A program made the translations under genes and the position numbers. The notes beneath the pieces were generated by a model. That model was not told where the DNA came from, ran no database searches, and saw only the letters and a program-made list of their open reading frames with translations. 64,000 nucleotides of DNA, from contig CANJKZ010000502.1 in NCBI GenBank assembly GCA_947471745.1, forward strand, positions 379,501-443,500, read 5' to 3'. Positions 1-10,145 of the stretch are shown here, in pieces; within the stretch, counting starts at the first letter, position 1; the number at the start of each line of letters is the position of its first letter. This stretch comes from Closterium sp. Naga37s-1. Taxonomy: Eukaryota; Streptophyta; Zygnematophyceae; Desmidiales; Closteriaceae.

Positions 1-1600
1 ATTACCATTACCATTACCATTACCATTAGCATTACCATTACCATTACCTTTACCATTACCATTACCAATACCATCACCATTACTATCAGCATTACCATTA
101 CTATTACTATTACCATTAGCATTACCATTAGCATTACCATTACTATTACCATTAGCATTAGCATTGCATAAGCATTACCATTACCATTACCATTACCATT
201 ACTAATAGCAGAACCATAACCATTACCATTACCATTAGCATTACCATTACCATTACTATTACCATTACCATTAGCATTACCATTACCATTACCATTAGCA
301 TTAGCATTATCATTAACATTACCATTACCATTTCCATTAGCATTAGCAATAGCATTAGCATTACCATTACCATTACCTTTACCAATACCATTACCATTAC
401 CATTACCATTAGCATTACCATTACCGTGAGCATTACCATTAGCATTAGCATTACCATTACCATTACCATTATCATTACCATTACCATAACCATTACCATT
501 ACCACTACCATTACCATTACCATTAGCATTAGCATTTCCATTACCATTACCATTACCATTATCATTACCACTACCATTAGCATTAGCATTACCATTACCA
601 TTACCATTACCATTAGCATTACCATTACCATTACCATTACCATTACCATTATCATTATCATTAGCATAACCATAACCATAACTATTACCATTACCATTAC
701 CATTACCACTATCATTACCATTACCGTTACCATTACCATTGCCATTAGCATTACCATTCCCATTACCATTACAATTACCATTGGCATTACCATTACCGTT
801 ACCATTACAATTAGCAATATCATTACCATTAGCATAACCATAACCATAACCATTACCATTACCATTACCATTACCATTACCATTACCATTAGCATTAGCA
901 TTACCATTACCATTAGCATTACCATTACCATTAACATTAGCATTACCATTACCATTACTATTACCATTACCATTACCATTACCATTAGCATTACCATTAC
1001 CATTACCATTAGCATTTCCATTACCATTACCATTACCTTTACCATTATCATTACCAATACCATAACCATTACCATTAGCATTACCATTACTATTACTATT
1101 ACCATTTGCATTACCATTAGCATTACCATTACCATTAGCATTAGCATTACCATTACCATTACCATTACCATTAGCATTACCATTGCTAATAGCATAACCA
1201 TAACCATTACCATTACCATTACCTTTGCCATTACTATTACCATTACCATTACCATTAGCATTACCACTACCATTACCATTACCATTTGCATTACCATTAG
1301 CATTACCATTACCATTACCATTAGCATTAGCAACACCATTACCATTACCATTACTATTAGCATTACCATTACTAATAGCATAACCATAACCATTACCATT
1401 ACCATTACCTTTGCCATTACTATTACCATTACCATTACCATTAGCATTAGCATTACCATTACCATTACCATTTTCATTATCATTAGCATTACCATTACCA
1501 TTACCATTAGCATTACCATTACCATTATCATTCCCATTACCATTAGCATTAGCATTACCATTAACATTAACATTACCATTACCATAAGCATTACCATTAC
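1..1600. repeat. Hexanucleotide satellite (ATTACC)n with ATTAGC variants
   Basis: The stretch is almost wholly hexamers ATTACC and ATTAGC, with point variants such as ATTACT, ATAACC, ACCTTT and ATTATC, about 266 units by length. It runs off the left edge, so its full size is unknown. It has internal higher-order structure: the block around ACCTTTGCCATTACTATTACC at 1221 recurs at 1407, an offset of 186 bp (31 hexamers). The right edge at about 1600 is abrupt, passing into GCGCGCGAACC of the 173-bp family. Because six is a multiple of three, the array translates into open dipeptide-type frames (VM/LM on the minus strand, IT/IS on the plus strand). These are not genes. The motif is not a known plant or animal telomere repeat. 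Confidence 0.95.
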
Positions 1601-1742
1601 GCGCGCGAACCAAGCTGAAGTTTCTCTGGAAGGTGTATTTAAACATGGGCTACCCGAATATGCAACAATATTTGAGTCCTTCGATGCTTTTTTTTTACGC
1701 TTATAGGGATCCATGCGCTTCCTTAGCATTTGTCGGCAGGCA
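1601..1742 (-). repeat. Partial copy of the ~173-bp repeat family
   Basis: This piece is the reverse complement of sequence in the tandem repeats at 8657-9345. Shared stretches include GCGCGAACCAAGCTGAAG, CAACAATATT, ACGCTTATAGGGATCC and GCGCTTCCTTAGC. It covers most of one unit. It lies between the hexamer satellite and the 181-bp satellite. The shared bases GCA near 1740-1742 make the exact joint with the next satellite ambiguous. It contains no convincing gene. Confidence 0.85.
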
Positions 1743-4085
1743 GTGCGTATCCTTCCGCATTTTGGGGTTGGAAGCGCTTGTTCCGAGCGTTTTTCTTCCG
1801 CCGGGTCACGTGGCTGTGCTACTCTGGTCCAATTTCCAAGCCAGCAAGGGCATGGGAGGGTTGCGAGCATCATCGGTCATCGGCGATCGCGTATGGAGAG
1901 CGCCCGCTGCACTTCCTGCACATGTGCGTATCCTTCCGCATTTTGAGGCTGGAAGCGCTCGTTCCGAGCGTTATTCTTCCACCTGCTCATATGGCTGCAC
2001 TTTTCTGGTCCTATTACCAAGCCAGCAAGGGCGTGGGAGGGTTGCGTGCATCATCGGTCAGCTCGCGAATGGAGAGCGCCCGCTGCACTTCCTGCACATG
2101 TGCGTATCCTTCCGCATTTTGGGGCTGGAAGCGCTCGTTCCGAGCGTTTTTCTTCCGCCAGGTCACGTGGCTGCGCTTGTCTGGTCCTACTACCAAGCCA
2201 GCAAGGGCATGGGAGGGTTGCGAGCATCATCGGTCATCGGCGATCGCGAATGGAGAGCGCCCGCTGCACTTCCTGCACATGTGCGTATCCTTCCGCATTT
2301 TGGGGCTGGAGGCGCTCGTTCCGAGCGTTTTTATTCCGCCGGGTCACGCGACTGCGCTTGTCTAGTCCTATTACCAAGCCAGCAAGGGCATGGGATGGTT
2401 GCGAACATCATCGGTCATCGGCGCTCGCGAATAGAGAGCGCCCGCTGCACTTCCTGCACATGTGCGTATCCTTCCGCATTTTGAGGCTGGAAGCGCTCGT
2501 TTCGAGCGTTTTTCTTCCACCCGGTCACGTGGCTGCGCTTGTCTGGTCCTATTACCAAGCCAGCAAGGGCGTGGGAGGGTTGCGAGCATCATCGGTCATC
2601 GGCGATCGCGAATGGAGAGCGCCCGCTGCACTTCCTGCACATGTGCGTAGCCTTCCGCATTTTGGGGCTGGAAGCGCTCGTTCCGAGCGTGTTTCTTCCG
2701 CCGGGTCACGCGGCTGCGCTTGTCTGGTCCTATTACCAAGCCAGCAAGGGCATGGGAGGGTTGCGAGCATCATCGGGCATCGGCGATCGCGAATGGAGAG
2801 CGCACGCAGCACTTCTTGCACATGTGCGTATCCTTCCGCATTTTTGGGCTGAAAGCGCTCGTTCCGAGCGTTTTTCTTCCACTGGGTCACGTGGCTCCGC
2901 TTCTCTGGTCCTATTACCAAGCCAGCAAGGGTGTGGGAGGGTTGCGAGCATCATCGGTCATCGGCGATCGCGAATGGAGAGCGCCCGCTGCACTTCCTGC
3001 ACATGTGCGTATCCTTCCGCATTTTGGGGCTGGAAGCGCTTGTTCCGAGCGTTTTTGCTTCCTCCAGGTCACGTGGCTGCACTTCTCTGGTCCTATTAAC
3101 AAGCCAGCAAGGGCATGGGATGGTTGCGAGCATCATCGGTCATCGGCGATCGCGAATGGAGAGCGCCCGCTGCACTTCCTGCACATGTGCGTATCCTTCC
3201 GCATTTTTAGGCTGGAAGCGCTCGTTCCGAGCGTTTTTATTCCGCCGGGTCACGCGGCTGCGCTTTTCTGGTCCTATTACCAATCCAGCAAGGGCATGGG
3301 AGGGTTGCGAGCATCATCGGTCATCGGCGCTCGCGAATGGAGAGCGCCCACTGCACTTCCTGCACATGTGCTGATCCTTCCGCATTTTTAAGGCTGGAAG
3401 CGCTCGTTCCGAGCGTTTTTCTTCCACCGAGTCAAGTGGCTGCGCTTGTCTGGTCCTATTACCAAGCCAGCAAGGGCGTGGGAGGGTTGCGAGCATCATC
3501 GGTCATCGGCGATCGCGAATGGAGAGCGCCCGCTGCACTTCCTGCACATGTGCGTATCCTTCCGCATTTTGGGGCTGGAAGCGCTCGTTCCGAGCGTTTT
3601 TCTTCCGCCGGGTCACGTGGCTGCGCTTGACTGGTCCTACTACCAAGCCATCAAGGGCGTGGGAGGGTTGCGAGCATCATCGGTCATCGGCAATCGCGAA
3701 TGGAGAGCGCCCGCTGCACTTCCTGCACAAGTGCATATCCTTCCGCATTTTGAGGATGGAAGTGCTCGTTCCTAGCGTTATTATTCTGCCGGTTCACGTG
3801 GCTGCGCTTGTCTGGTCCTATTACCAAGCCAGCAAGGGCGTGGGAGGGTTGCGAGCATCATCGGTCATCGGCGATCGTGAATGGAGAGCGCCCGCTGCAC
3901 TTCCTGCACATGTGCGTATCCTTCCGCATTTTGAGGCTGCAACTTCTCGTTCCCAGCGTCATTATTCCGCCGGGTCACGTGGCTGCGCTTGTCTGGTCCT
4001 ATTACCAAGCCAGCAAGGGCGTGGGAGGGTTGCGAGCATCATCGGTCATCGATGATCGCGAATGGAGAGCGCCACCTGCACTTCC
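1743..4085 (+). repeat. 181-bp satellite array, forward orientation (about 13 units)
   Basis: The marker GCGTATCCTTCCGC, or its one-base variants, begins at 1745, 1926, 2102, 2283, 2464, 2645, 2826, 3007 and 3188. The period is 181 bp except for one 176-bp unit. Each monomer carries several perfect or near-perfect palindromes: GCACATGTGC, CGCTCG-TTC-CGAGCG, CACGTG and, in most units, GCGATCGC. Monomers differ by scattered substitutions. Since 181 is 3x60+1, reading frames rotate from unit to unit, so the open frames seen here are by-products rather than genes. Confidence 0.95.
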
Positions 4086-4109
4086 CACGCCCTTAATGGC
4101 TTGGTAATA
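4001..4109. other. Inversion junction in the 181-bp satellite
   Basis: ATTACCAAGCCAGCAAGGGC leads into GTGG at 4001-4024. It is answered by its near reverse complement at 4087-4109 (CACGCCCTTAATGGCTTGG and onward), where the array changes strand. The 61 bases between (4025-4085) occur once and are ordinary forward satellite. At the joint the bases TCC (4083-4085) fit both the forward monomer (CACTTCC) and the reverse monomer (CTCCCACGCCC), which is a 3-bp microhomology. The result is a large inverted repeat with a short loop. Confidence 0.9.
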
Positions 4110-7100
4110 GTACCAGACAAGCGCAGCGACGTGACCCGGCGGAAGAAAAACGCTCGGAACGAGCGTTTCCAGCCTCAAAGTGCGGAAGGATACGCACATC
4201 TGCAGGAAGTGCAGCGGGCGCTCTCCATTTGCGAGCGCCGAAGACCGATGATGCTCGCAACCCTCGCATGCCCTTGCTGGCATGGTAACAGGACCAGACA
4301 AGCGCAGCCGTGTGACCCGGCAGAAGAAAAACGTTCAAAACGAGCTCTTCCAGTCTCAAAATGCGGAAGGATACGCACATGTGCAGGAAGTGCAGCAGGC
4401 GCTCTCCATTCGCGATCGCCGATGACCAATGATGCTCGCAACCCTCCCACGCCCTTGCTGGCTTGGTAATAGGACCAGACAAGCGCAGCCACGTGACCCG
4501 GCGGAAGAAAAACGCTTGAAACGAGCGCTTCCAGCCTCAAAATGCGGAAGGATACACACATGTGCAGGAAGTGCAGCGGGCGCCCTCCATTCGCGATCGC
4601 CGATGACCGATGATGCTCGCAACCCTCTCACGCCCTTGATGGCTTGGTAATAGGACCAGACAAGCGCAGCCGCGTGACCCGTCGGAAGAAAAACGCTCGG
4701 AACGAGCGCTTCCAGCCTCAAAATGCGGAAGGATACGCACATGTGTAGGAAGTGCAGCGGGAGCTCTCCATTCGCGATCGCCGATGACCGATGATGCTCG
4801 CAAACCTCCCATGCCGTTGCTGGCTTGGTAATAGGACCAGACAAGCGCAGCCGCGTGACCCGGCGGAAGAAACACGCTCGGAACGAGCGCTTCCAGCCTC
4901 AAAATGCGGAAGGATACGCATATGTGCAGGAAGTGCAACGGGCGCTCTCCATTCGCGATCGCCGATGACCGATGATGCTCGCAACCCTCCCACGCCCTTG
5001 CTGGCTTGGTAATAGGACCAGACAAGCGCAGCCGCGTGACCCGGCGGAAGAAAGACGCTCGGAACAAGCGCTTCCAGCCCCAAAATGCGGAAGGATATGC
5101 ATATGTGCAGGAAGTGCAGCGGGCGCTCTCCATTCGCGATCGCCGATGACCGGTGATGCTCGCAACCGTCCCACGCCCTTGCTGGCTTGGTAATAGGACC
5201 AGAGAAGCGCAGCCACTTGACCCGGTGGAAGAAAAACGCTCGGAACGAGCGCTTCCAGCCCAAAAATGCGGAAGGATACGCACATGTGCAGGAAGTGCAG
5301 CGGGCGCTCCCCATTCGCGATCGCCGATGACCGATGATGCTCGCAACCCTCCCACGCCCTTGCTGGCTTGGTAATAGGACCAGACAAGCGCAGCCACGTG
5401 ACCCGGTGGAAGAAAAACGCTCGGAACGAGCGCTTCCAGCCTCAAAATGCGGAAGGATCAGCACATGTGCAGGAAGTGCAGCGACCGCTCTCCATTCGCG
5501 AGCGCCGATGTCCGATGATGCTCGCAACCCTCCCACGCCCTTGCTGGCTTGGTAATAGGACCAGACAAGCGCAGCCACGTGACCCGGTGGAAGAAAAACG
5601 CTCGGAACGAGCTCTTCCAGCCTTAAAATGCGGAAGGATCAGCACATGTGCAGGAAGTGCAGCGGGCGCTCTCCATTCGCGAGCGCCGATGACCGACGAT
5701 GCTCGCAATCCTCCCATGCCCTTGCTGGCTTGGTAATAGGACCAGACAAGCGCAGCCACGTGACCCGGTGGAAGAAAAACGCTCGAATCGAGCGCTTTCA
5801 GCCCAAAAATGCGGAAGGATACGCACATGTGCACGAAGTGCAGCGGGCGCTCTCCATTCGCGATCGCTGATGACCGATGATGCTCGCAACCCTCCCACGC
5901 CCTTTCTCGCTTGGTAATAGGACCAGACAAGCGCAGCCACGTGACCCGGCGGAAGAAAGACGCTCGGAACAAGCGCTTCCAGCCCCAAAATGCGGAAGGA
6001 TATGCACATGTGCAGGAAGTGCAGCGGCGCTCTCCATTCGCGATCGCCGATGACCGGTGATGCTCGCAACCCTCCCACGCCCTTGCTGGCTTGGTAATAG
6101 GACCAGAGAAGTGCAGCCACGTGACCCGGTGGAAGAAAAACGCTCGGAACGAGCGCTTCCAGCCCCAACATGCGGAAGGATACGCACATGTGCAGGAAGT
6201 GCAGCGGGCGCTCTCCATTCGCGCTCGCCGATGACCGATGATGCTCGCAACCCTCCCACGCCCTTGCTGGCTTGGTAATAGGACCAGACAAGCGCAGCCA
6301 CGTGACCCGGTGAAAGAAAAACGCTCGAAACGAGCGCTTCCAGCCTCAAAATGCGGAAGGATCAGCACATGTGCAGGAAGTGCAGCGACCGCTCTCCATT
6401 CGCGAGCGCCGATGACCGATGATGCTCGCAACCCTCCCATGCCCTTGCTGGCTTGGTAATAGGACCAGACAAGCGCAGCCGCGTGACCCGGCGGAAGAAA
6501 AACGCTCGGAACGAGCGCTTCCAGCCTCAAAATGCGGAAGGATACGCACATGTGTAGGAAGTGCAGCGGGCGCTCTCCATTCGCGATCGCCGATGACCGA
6601 TGATGCTCGCAACCCTCCCATGCCCTTGCTGGCTTGGTAATAGGACCGGAAAAGCGCAGCCACGTGACCCGGTGGAAGAAAATCGCTCGGAACAAGCACT
6701 TCTAGGCCAAAAATGAGGAAGGATACGCGCATGTGCAGGAAGTGCAGCGGGCGCTCTCCATTCGCGATCGCCGATGACCGATGATGCTCGCAACCCTCCC
6801 ATGCCCTTACTGGCTTGGTAATAGGACCAGAGAGGCGCAGCCACATGACGCGGCAGAAGAAAAACACTCGGAACGAGCGCTTCCACCCTCAAAATGTTGA
6901 AGGATCAGCACATGTGCAGGAAGCGCAACGGGCGCTCTCCATTCGCGATCGCCGATGACCGATGATGCTCGCAACCCTCCCACGCCCTTGCTGGCTTGGT
7001 AATAGGACCGGACAAGCGCAGCCACGTGACCCAGCGGAAGAAAAACGCTCGGAACAAGCGCTTCCAGCCCCAAAATGCAGAAGGATACGCACATGTGCAG

Positions 7101-8656
7101 GAAGTGCAGCGGGCGCTCTCCATTCGCGATCGCCGATAACCGATGATGCTCGCAACCCTCCCTTGCCCTTGCTGGCTTGGTAATAGGATCAGAGAAGCGC
7201 AGCCACGTGACCCGGTGGAAGAAAAACGCTCGGAACAAGCGCTTCCTGCCTCAAAATGCGGAAGGATACGCACATGTGCAGGAAAAGCAGCGGGCGCTCT
7301 CCATTCGCGATCGCCGATGACCGATGATGCTCGCAACCCTCCCATGCCCTTGCTGGCTTGGTAATAGGACCAGAGAAGCGCAGCCATGTGACCTGGCGGA
7401 AGAAAAACGCTCAGAATACACGCTTCCAGCCCCACAATGCGGAAGGATACGCACATGTGCAGGAATTGCAGCAGGCGCTCCCCATTCGCGATCGCCGATA
7501 ACCGAGATGCTCGCAACCCTCCCACGCCTTTGCTGGCTTGGTAATAAGACCAGACAAGCGCAGCCACGTGACCCGGTGGAATAAAAACGCTTGGAACGAG
7601 CGCTTCTATCCTCAAAACGCGGAAGGATCCGCACATGTGCAGGAAGTGAAGCGGGCGCTCTCCATTCGCGATCGCCGATAACCGATGATGCTCCCACACC
7701 CTTGATGGCTTGGTAATAGGACCATACAAGTGCAGCCACGTGACCCGGTGGAAGAAAAACGCTCGGAACCAGCGCTTCTATCCTCAAAATGCGGAAGGAT
7801 CAGCACATGTGCAGGAAGTGCAGCGGGCGCTCTCCATTCGCGAGCGCCGATGACCGATGATGCTCGCAACCCTCCCATGCCCTTGCTGGCTTGGTAATAG
7901 GACCAGAAAAGTGCAGCCGCGTGACCCGGCGGAAGAAAAATGCTCGGAACGGGCGCTTCCAGCCTCAAAATGCGGAAGGATACGCACATGTGCAGGAAGT
8001 GCAGCGGGCGCTCCGCATTCGCGTTCGTCGATGACCGATGATGCTCGCAACCCTCCCATGCCCTTGCTGGCTTGGTAATAGGATCAGAGAAGCGCAGCCA
8101 CGTGACCCGGTGGAAGAAAAACGCTCGGAACGAGCGCTTCCAGCCTCAAAATGCGGAAGGATATGCCCATGTGCAGGAAGGCCAGCGGGCGCTCTCCATT
8201 CGCGATCGCCGATGACCGATGATGCTCGCAACCCTCCCATGCCCTTGTTGGCTTGGTAGTAGGACCAGAGAAGTGCAGCCACATGACCCGGCGGAAGAAA
8301 AACGCTAGGAACAAGCGCTTCCAGCCCCAAAATGCAGAAGGATACGCATATGTGCACGAAGTGCAGCAGGCGCTCTCCATTCGCGATCGCCGATAACCGA
8401 TGATGCTCGCAACCCTCCCACGCCCTTGCTGGCTTGGTAATAGGACCAGACAAGCGCAGACATGTGACCCGGCGGAATAAAAAACCTTGGAACGAGCGCT
8501 TCCAGCCTCAAAATGCGGAAGGATACGCACATGTGCAGGAAGTGCAGTGGGCGCTCTCCATTCGCGATCGCCAATGACCGATGCTGCTCACAACCCTCCC
8601 ATGCCCTTGCTGGCTTGGTAATAGGACCAGAGAAGCGCAGCCACGTGACTCGGCGG
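4086..8656 (-). repeat. 181-bp satellite array, inverted orientation (about 25 units)
   Basis: This is the same monomer as at 1743-4085 but reverse complemented, with recurring ATGATGCTCGCAACCCTCCC, CGGAAGGATACGCACATGTG and GACCCGGCGGAAG. The 181-bp period is regular, for example ATGATGCTCGCAACCCTCCC at 5334 and 6419 (six periods apart, within a base). Monomer variants include CACGTGACCCGGTGGAAG against CGCGTGACCCGGCGGAAG, and GCGAGCGCC against GCGATCGCC, suggesting at least two monomer subtypes. The array ends at CGGCGG (8651-8656), where the 173-bp family begins. No coding region is supported. Confidence 0.95.
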
Positions 8657-9345
8657 CACATGTTCAATTACACCCAGACACGTGACTTGGTAATAGCATC
8701 GAACGACCCAAATATTGTTGCATATTTTTGTGGCACATGTTCAATTACACATACCAGAGCAACTTCAGCTTGGTCGCGTGTACATAAAAGTTCAGCGCCC
8801 GCGATGACGGCCGTGCCTACCGACAAACGCTAAGGAAGCGCATGGATCCCTATAAGCGTAAAGAAAAGCATCAAACAACCCGAATATTGTTGCATATGCG
8901 GGTGGCCCATGTTCAAATACACCTTCCGGAGCAACTTCAGCCTGGTTCGCGCGCACAGAAAAGTTTGGCGCCCGCGATGACGGCCGTGGCTGCCCACAAA
9001 TGCTAAGGAAGCGCATTGATCCCTATAAGCGTAGGGAAAAGCATCAAACGACCCGAATATTGTTGCATATTCGGGTGGCACATGTTCAAATACACCTACC
9101 AGATCAACTTCAGCTTGGTTCGCGCGCACAGAAAAGTTCGGCGCCCGCGATGACGGACGTGCATACGGAAAAATGCTAAGGAAGCGCATTGATCCCTATA
9201 AGCGTAAAGAAAAGTATCGAACGACCCAAATATTGTTGCATATTCGGGTGGCACATGTTCAATTACACCTGCCAGAGCAACCTTAGCTTGGTTCGCGGGC
9301 ACAGAAAAGTTCGGCGTCCGCGATGACGGCTGTGCCTGCCGACAA
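8657..9345 (+). repeat. ~173-bp tandem repeat, about four copies
   Basis: The marker C(A/G)AATATTGTTGCATAT starts at 8709, 8881, 9054 and 9227, giving periods of 172, 173 and 173 bp. Each unit includes CACATGTTCAA, CAGAAAAGTTCGGCG, GCGATGACGG, GCTAAGGAAGCGCAT and GATCCCTATAAGCG. The first copy is partial and more diverged, and CACATGTTCAATTACAC appears twice within 80 bp at the left edge. The family also occurs inverted at 1601-1742. Small open frames here rotate because the period is not a multiple of three, and I see no protein family. Confidence 0.9.
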
Positions 9346-9351
9346 TCACAC

Positions 9352-9481
9352 CCACACCTGGCTGAGCTTGTCTGGGCCTATTGCCAAGCCAGCAAGGGCG
9401 TGGGTGGGTGGCGAGCATCCTTGGTCATCAGCGCTCGCGAATGAAGAGCGCCCGCTGCACTTATTGCACATGTTCGGATCC
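9352..9481 (+). repeat. Orphan diverged 181-bp satellite monomer
   Basis: The stretch aligns to the forward 181-bp monomer: CTTGTCTGG, GCCAAGCCAGCAAGGGCGTG, GCGAGCATC, GCTCGCGAATG, GAGCGCCCGCTGCACTT and a changed GCACATGTTCGGATCC end. It is opposite in orientation to the nearest satellite block (4086-8656) and is separated from it by the 173-bp repeats. It directly abuts the 28-bp minisatellite, whose first unit begins within AGCACGGGCGGGGTGATGG. Confidence 0.85.
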
Positions 9482-10145
9482 AGCACGGGCGGGGTGATGG
9501 AAAGCGGGAGAATGGGGCGGGGTGATGGAAAGCCGGAGAACCGGGCGGGGTGATGGAAGGAGGGAGAATGGGGCGGGGTGATGGAAAGCGGGAGAATGGG
9601 GCGGGGTGATGGAAAGCGGGAGAATGGGGCCGGGTGATGGAAAGCGGGAGAATGGGGCGGGGTGATGGAAAGCGGGAGAATGGGGCGGGGTGATGGAAGG
9701 AGGGAGAATGGGGCGGGGTGATGGAAGGAGGGAGAATGGGGCGAGGTGATGGAAAGCGGGAGAATGGGGCGGGTGATGGAAAGCGGGAGAATGGGGCGGG
9801 GTGATGGAAAGCGGGAGAATGGGACGGGGTGATGGAAAGCGGGAGAATGAGGCGGGGTGATGGAAAGCGGGAGAATGGGGTGGGGTGACGGAGAGCGGGA
9901 GAATGGGGCGGGGTGATGGAAAGCGGGAGAATGGGGCGGGGTGATGGAAAGCGGGAGAATGGGGCGGGGTGATGGAAGGAGGGAGAATGGGGCGGGGTGA
10001 TGGAAGGAGGGAGAATGGGGCGGGGTGATGGAAGGAGGGAGAATGGGGCGGGGTGATGGAAAGCGGGAGAATGGGGCGGGTGATGGAAAGCGGGAGAATG
10101 GGGCGGGGTGATGGAAAGCGGGAGAATGGGGCGGGGTGATGGAAA

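Noticed and set aside
1..1600. Telomere repeat
   Set aside because: The unit ATTACC (GGTAAT) is not TTTAGGG, TTAGGG or TTTTAGGG, and it is internally variable.
158..1873. 571-codon minus-strand (VMVMLM) and 426-codon plus-strand (ITITIS) frames
   Set aside because: Conceptual translations of a hexanucleotide repeat whose length is a multiple of three.
1633..8667. Many 60-417-codon frames on both strands in the 181-bp satellite
   Set aside because: The same monomer is read in rotating frames on both strands. Frames restart every 181 bp with similar sequence and no known domain.
8657..9345. Tandem gene or snRNA-like cluster in the ~173-bp repeats
   Set aside because: No promoter element, RNA fold motif or protein similarity was recognised. 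TATAAG within the unit is too little evidence.
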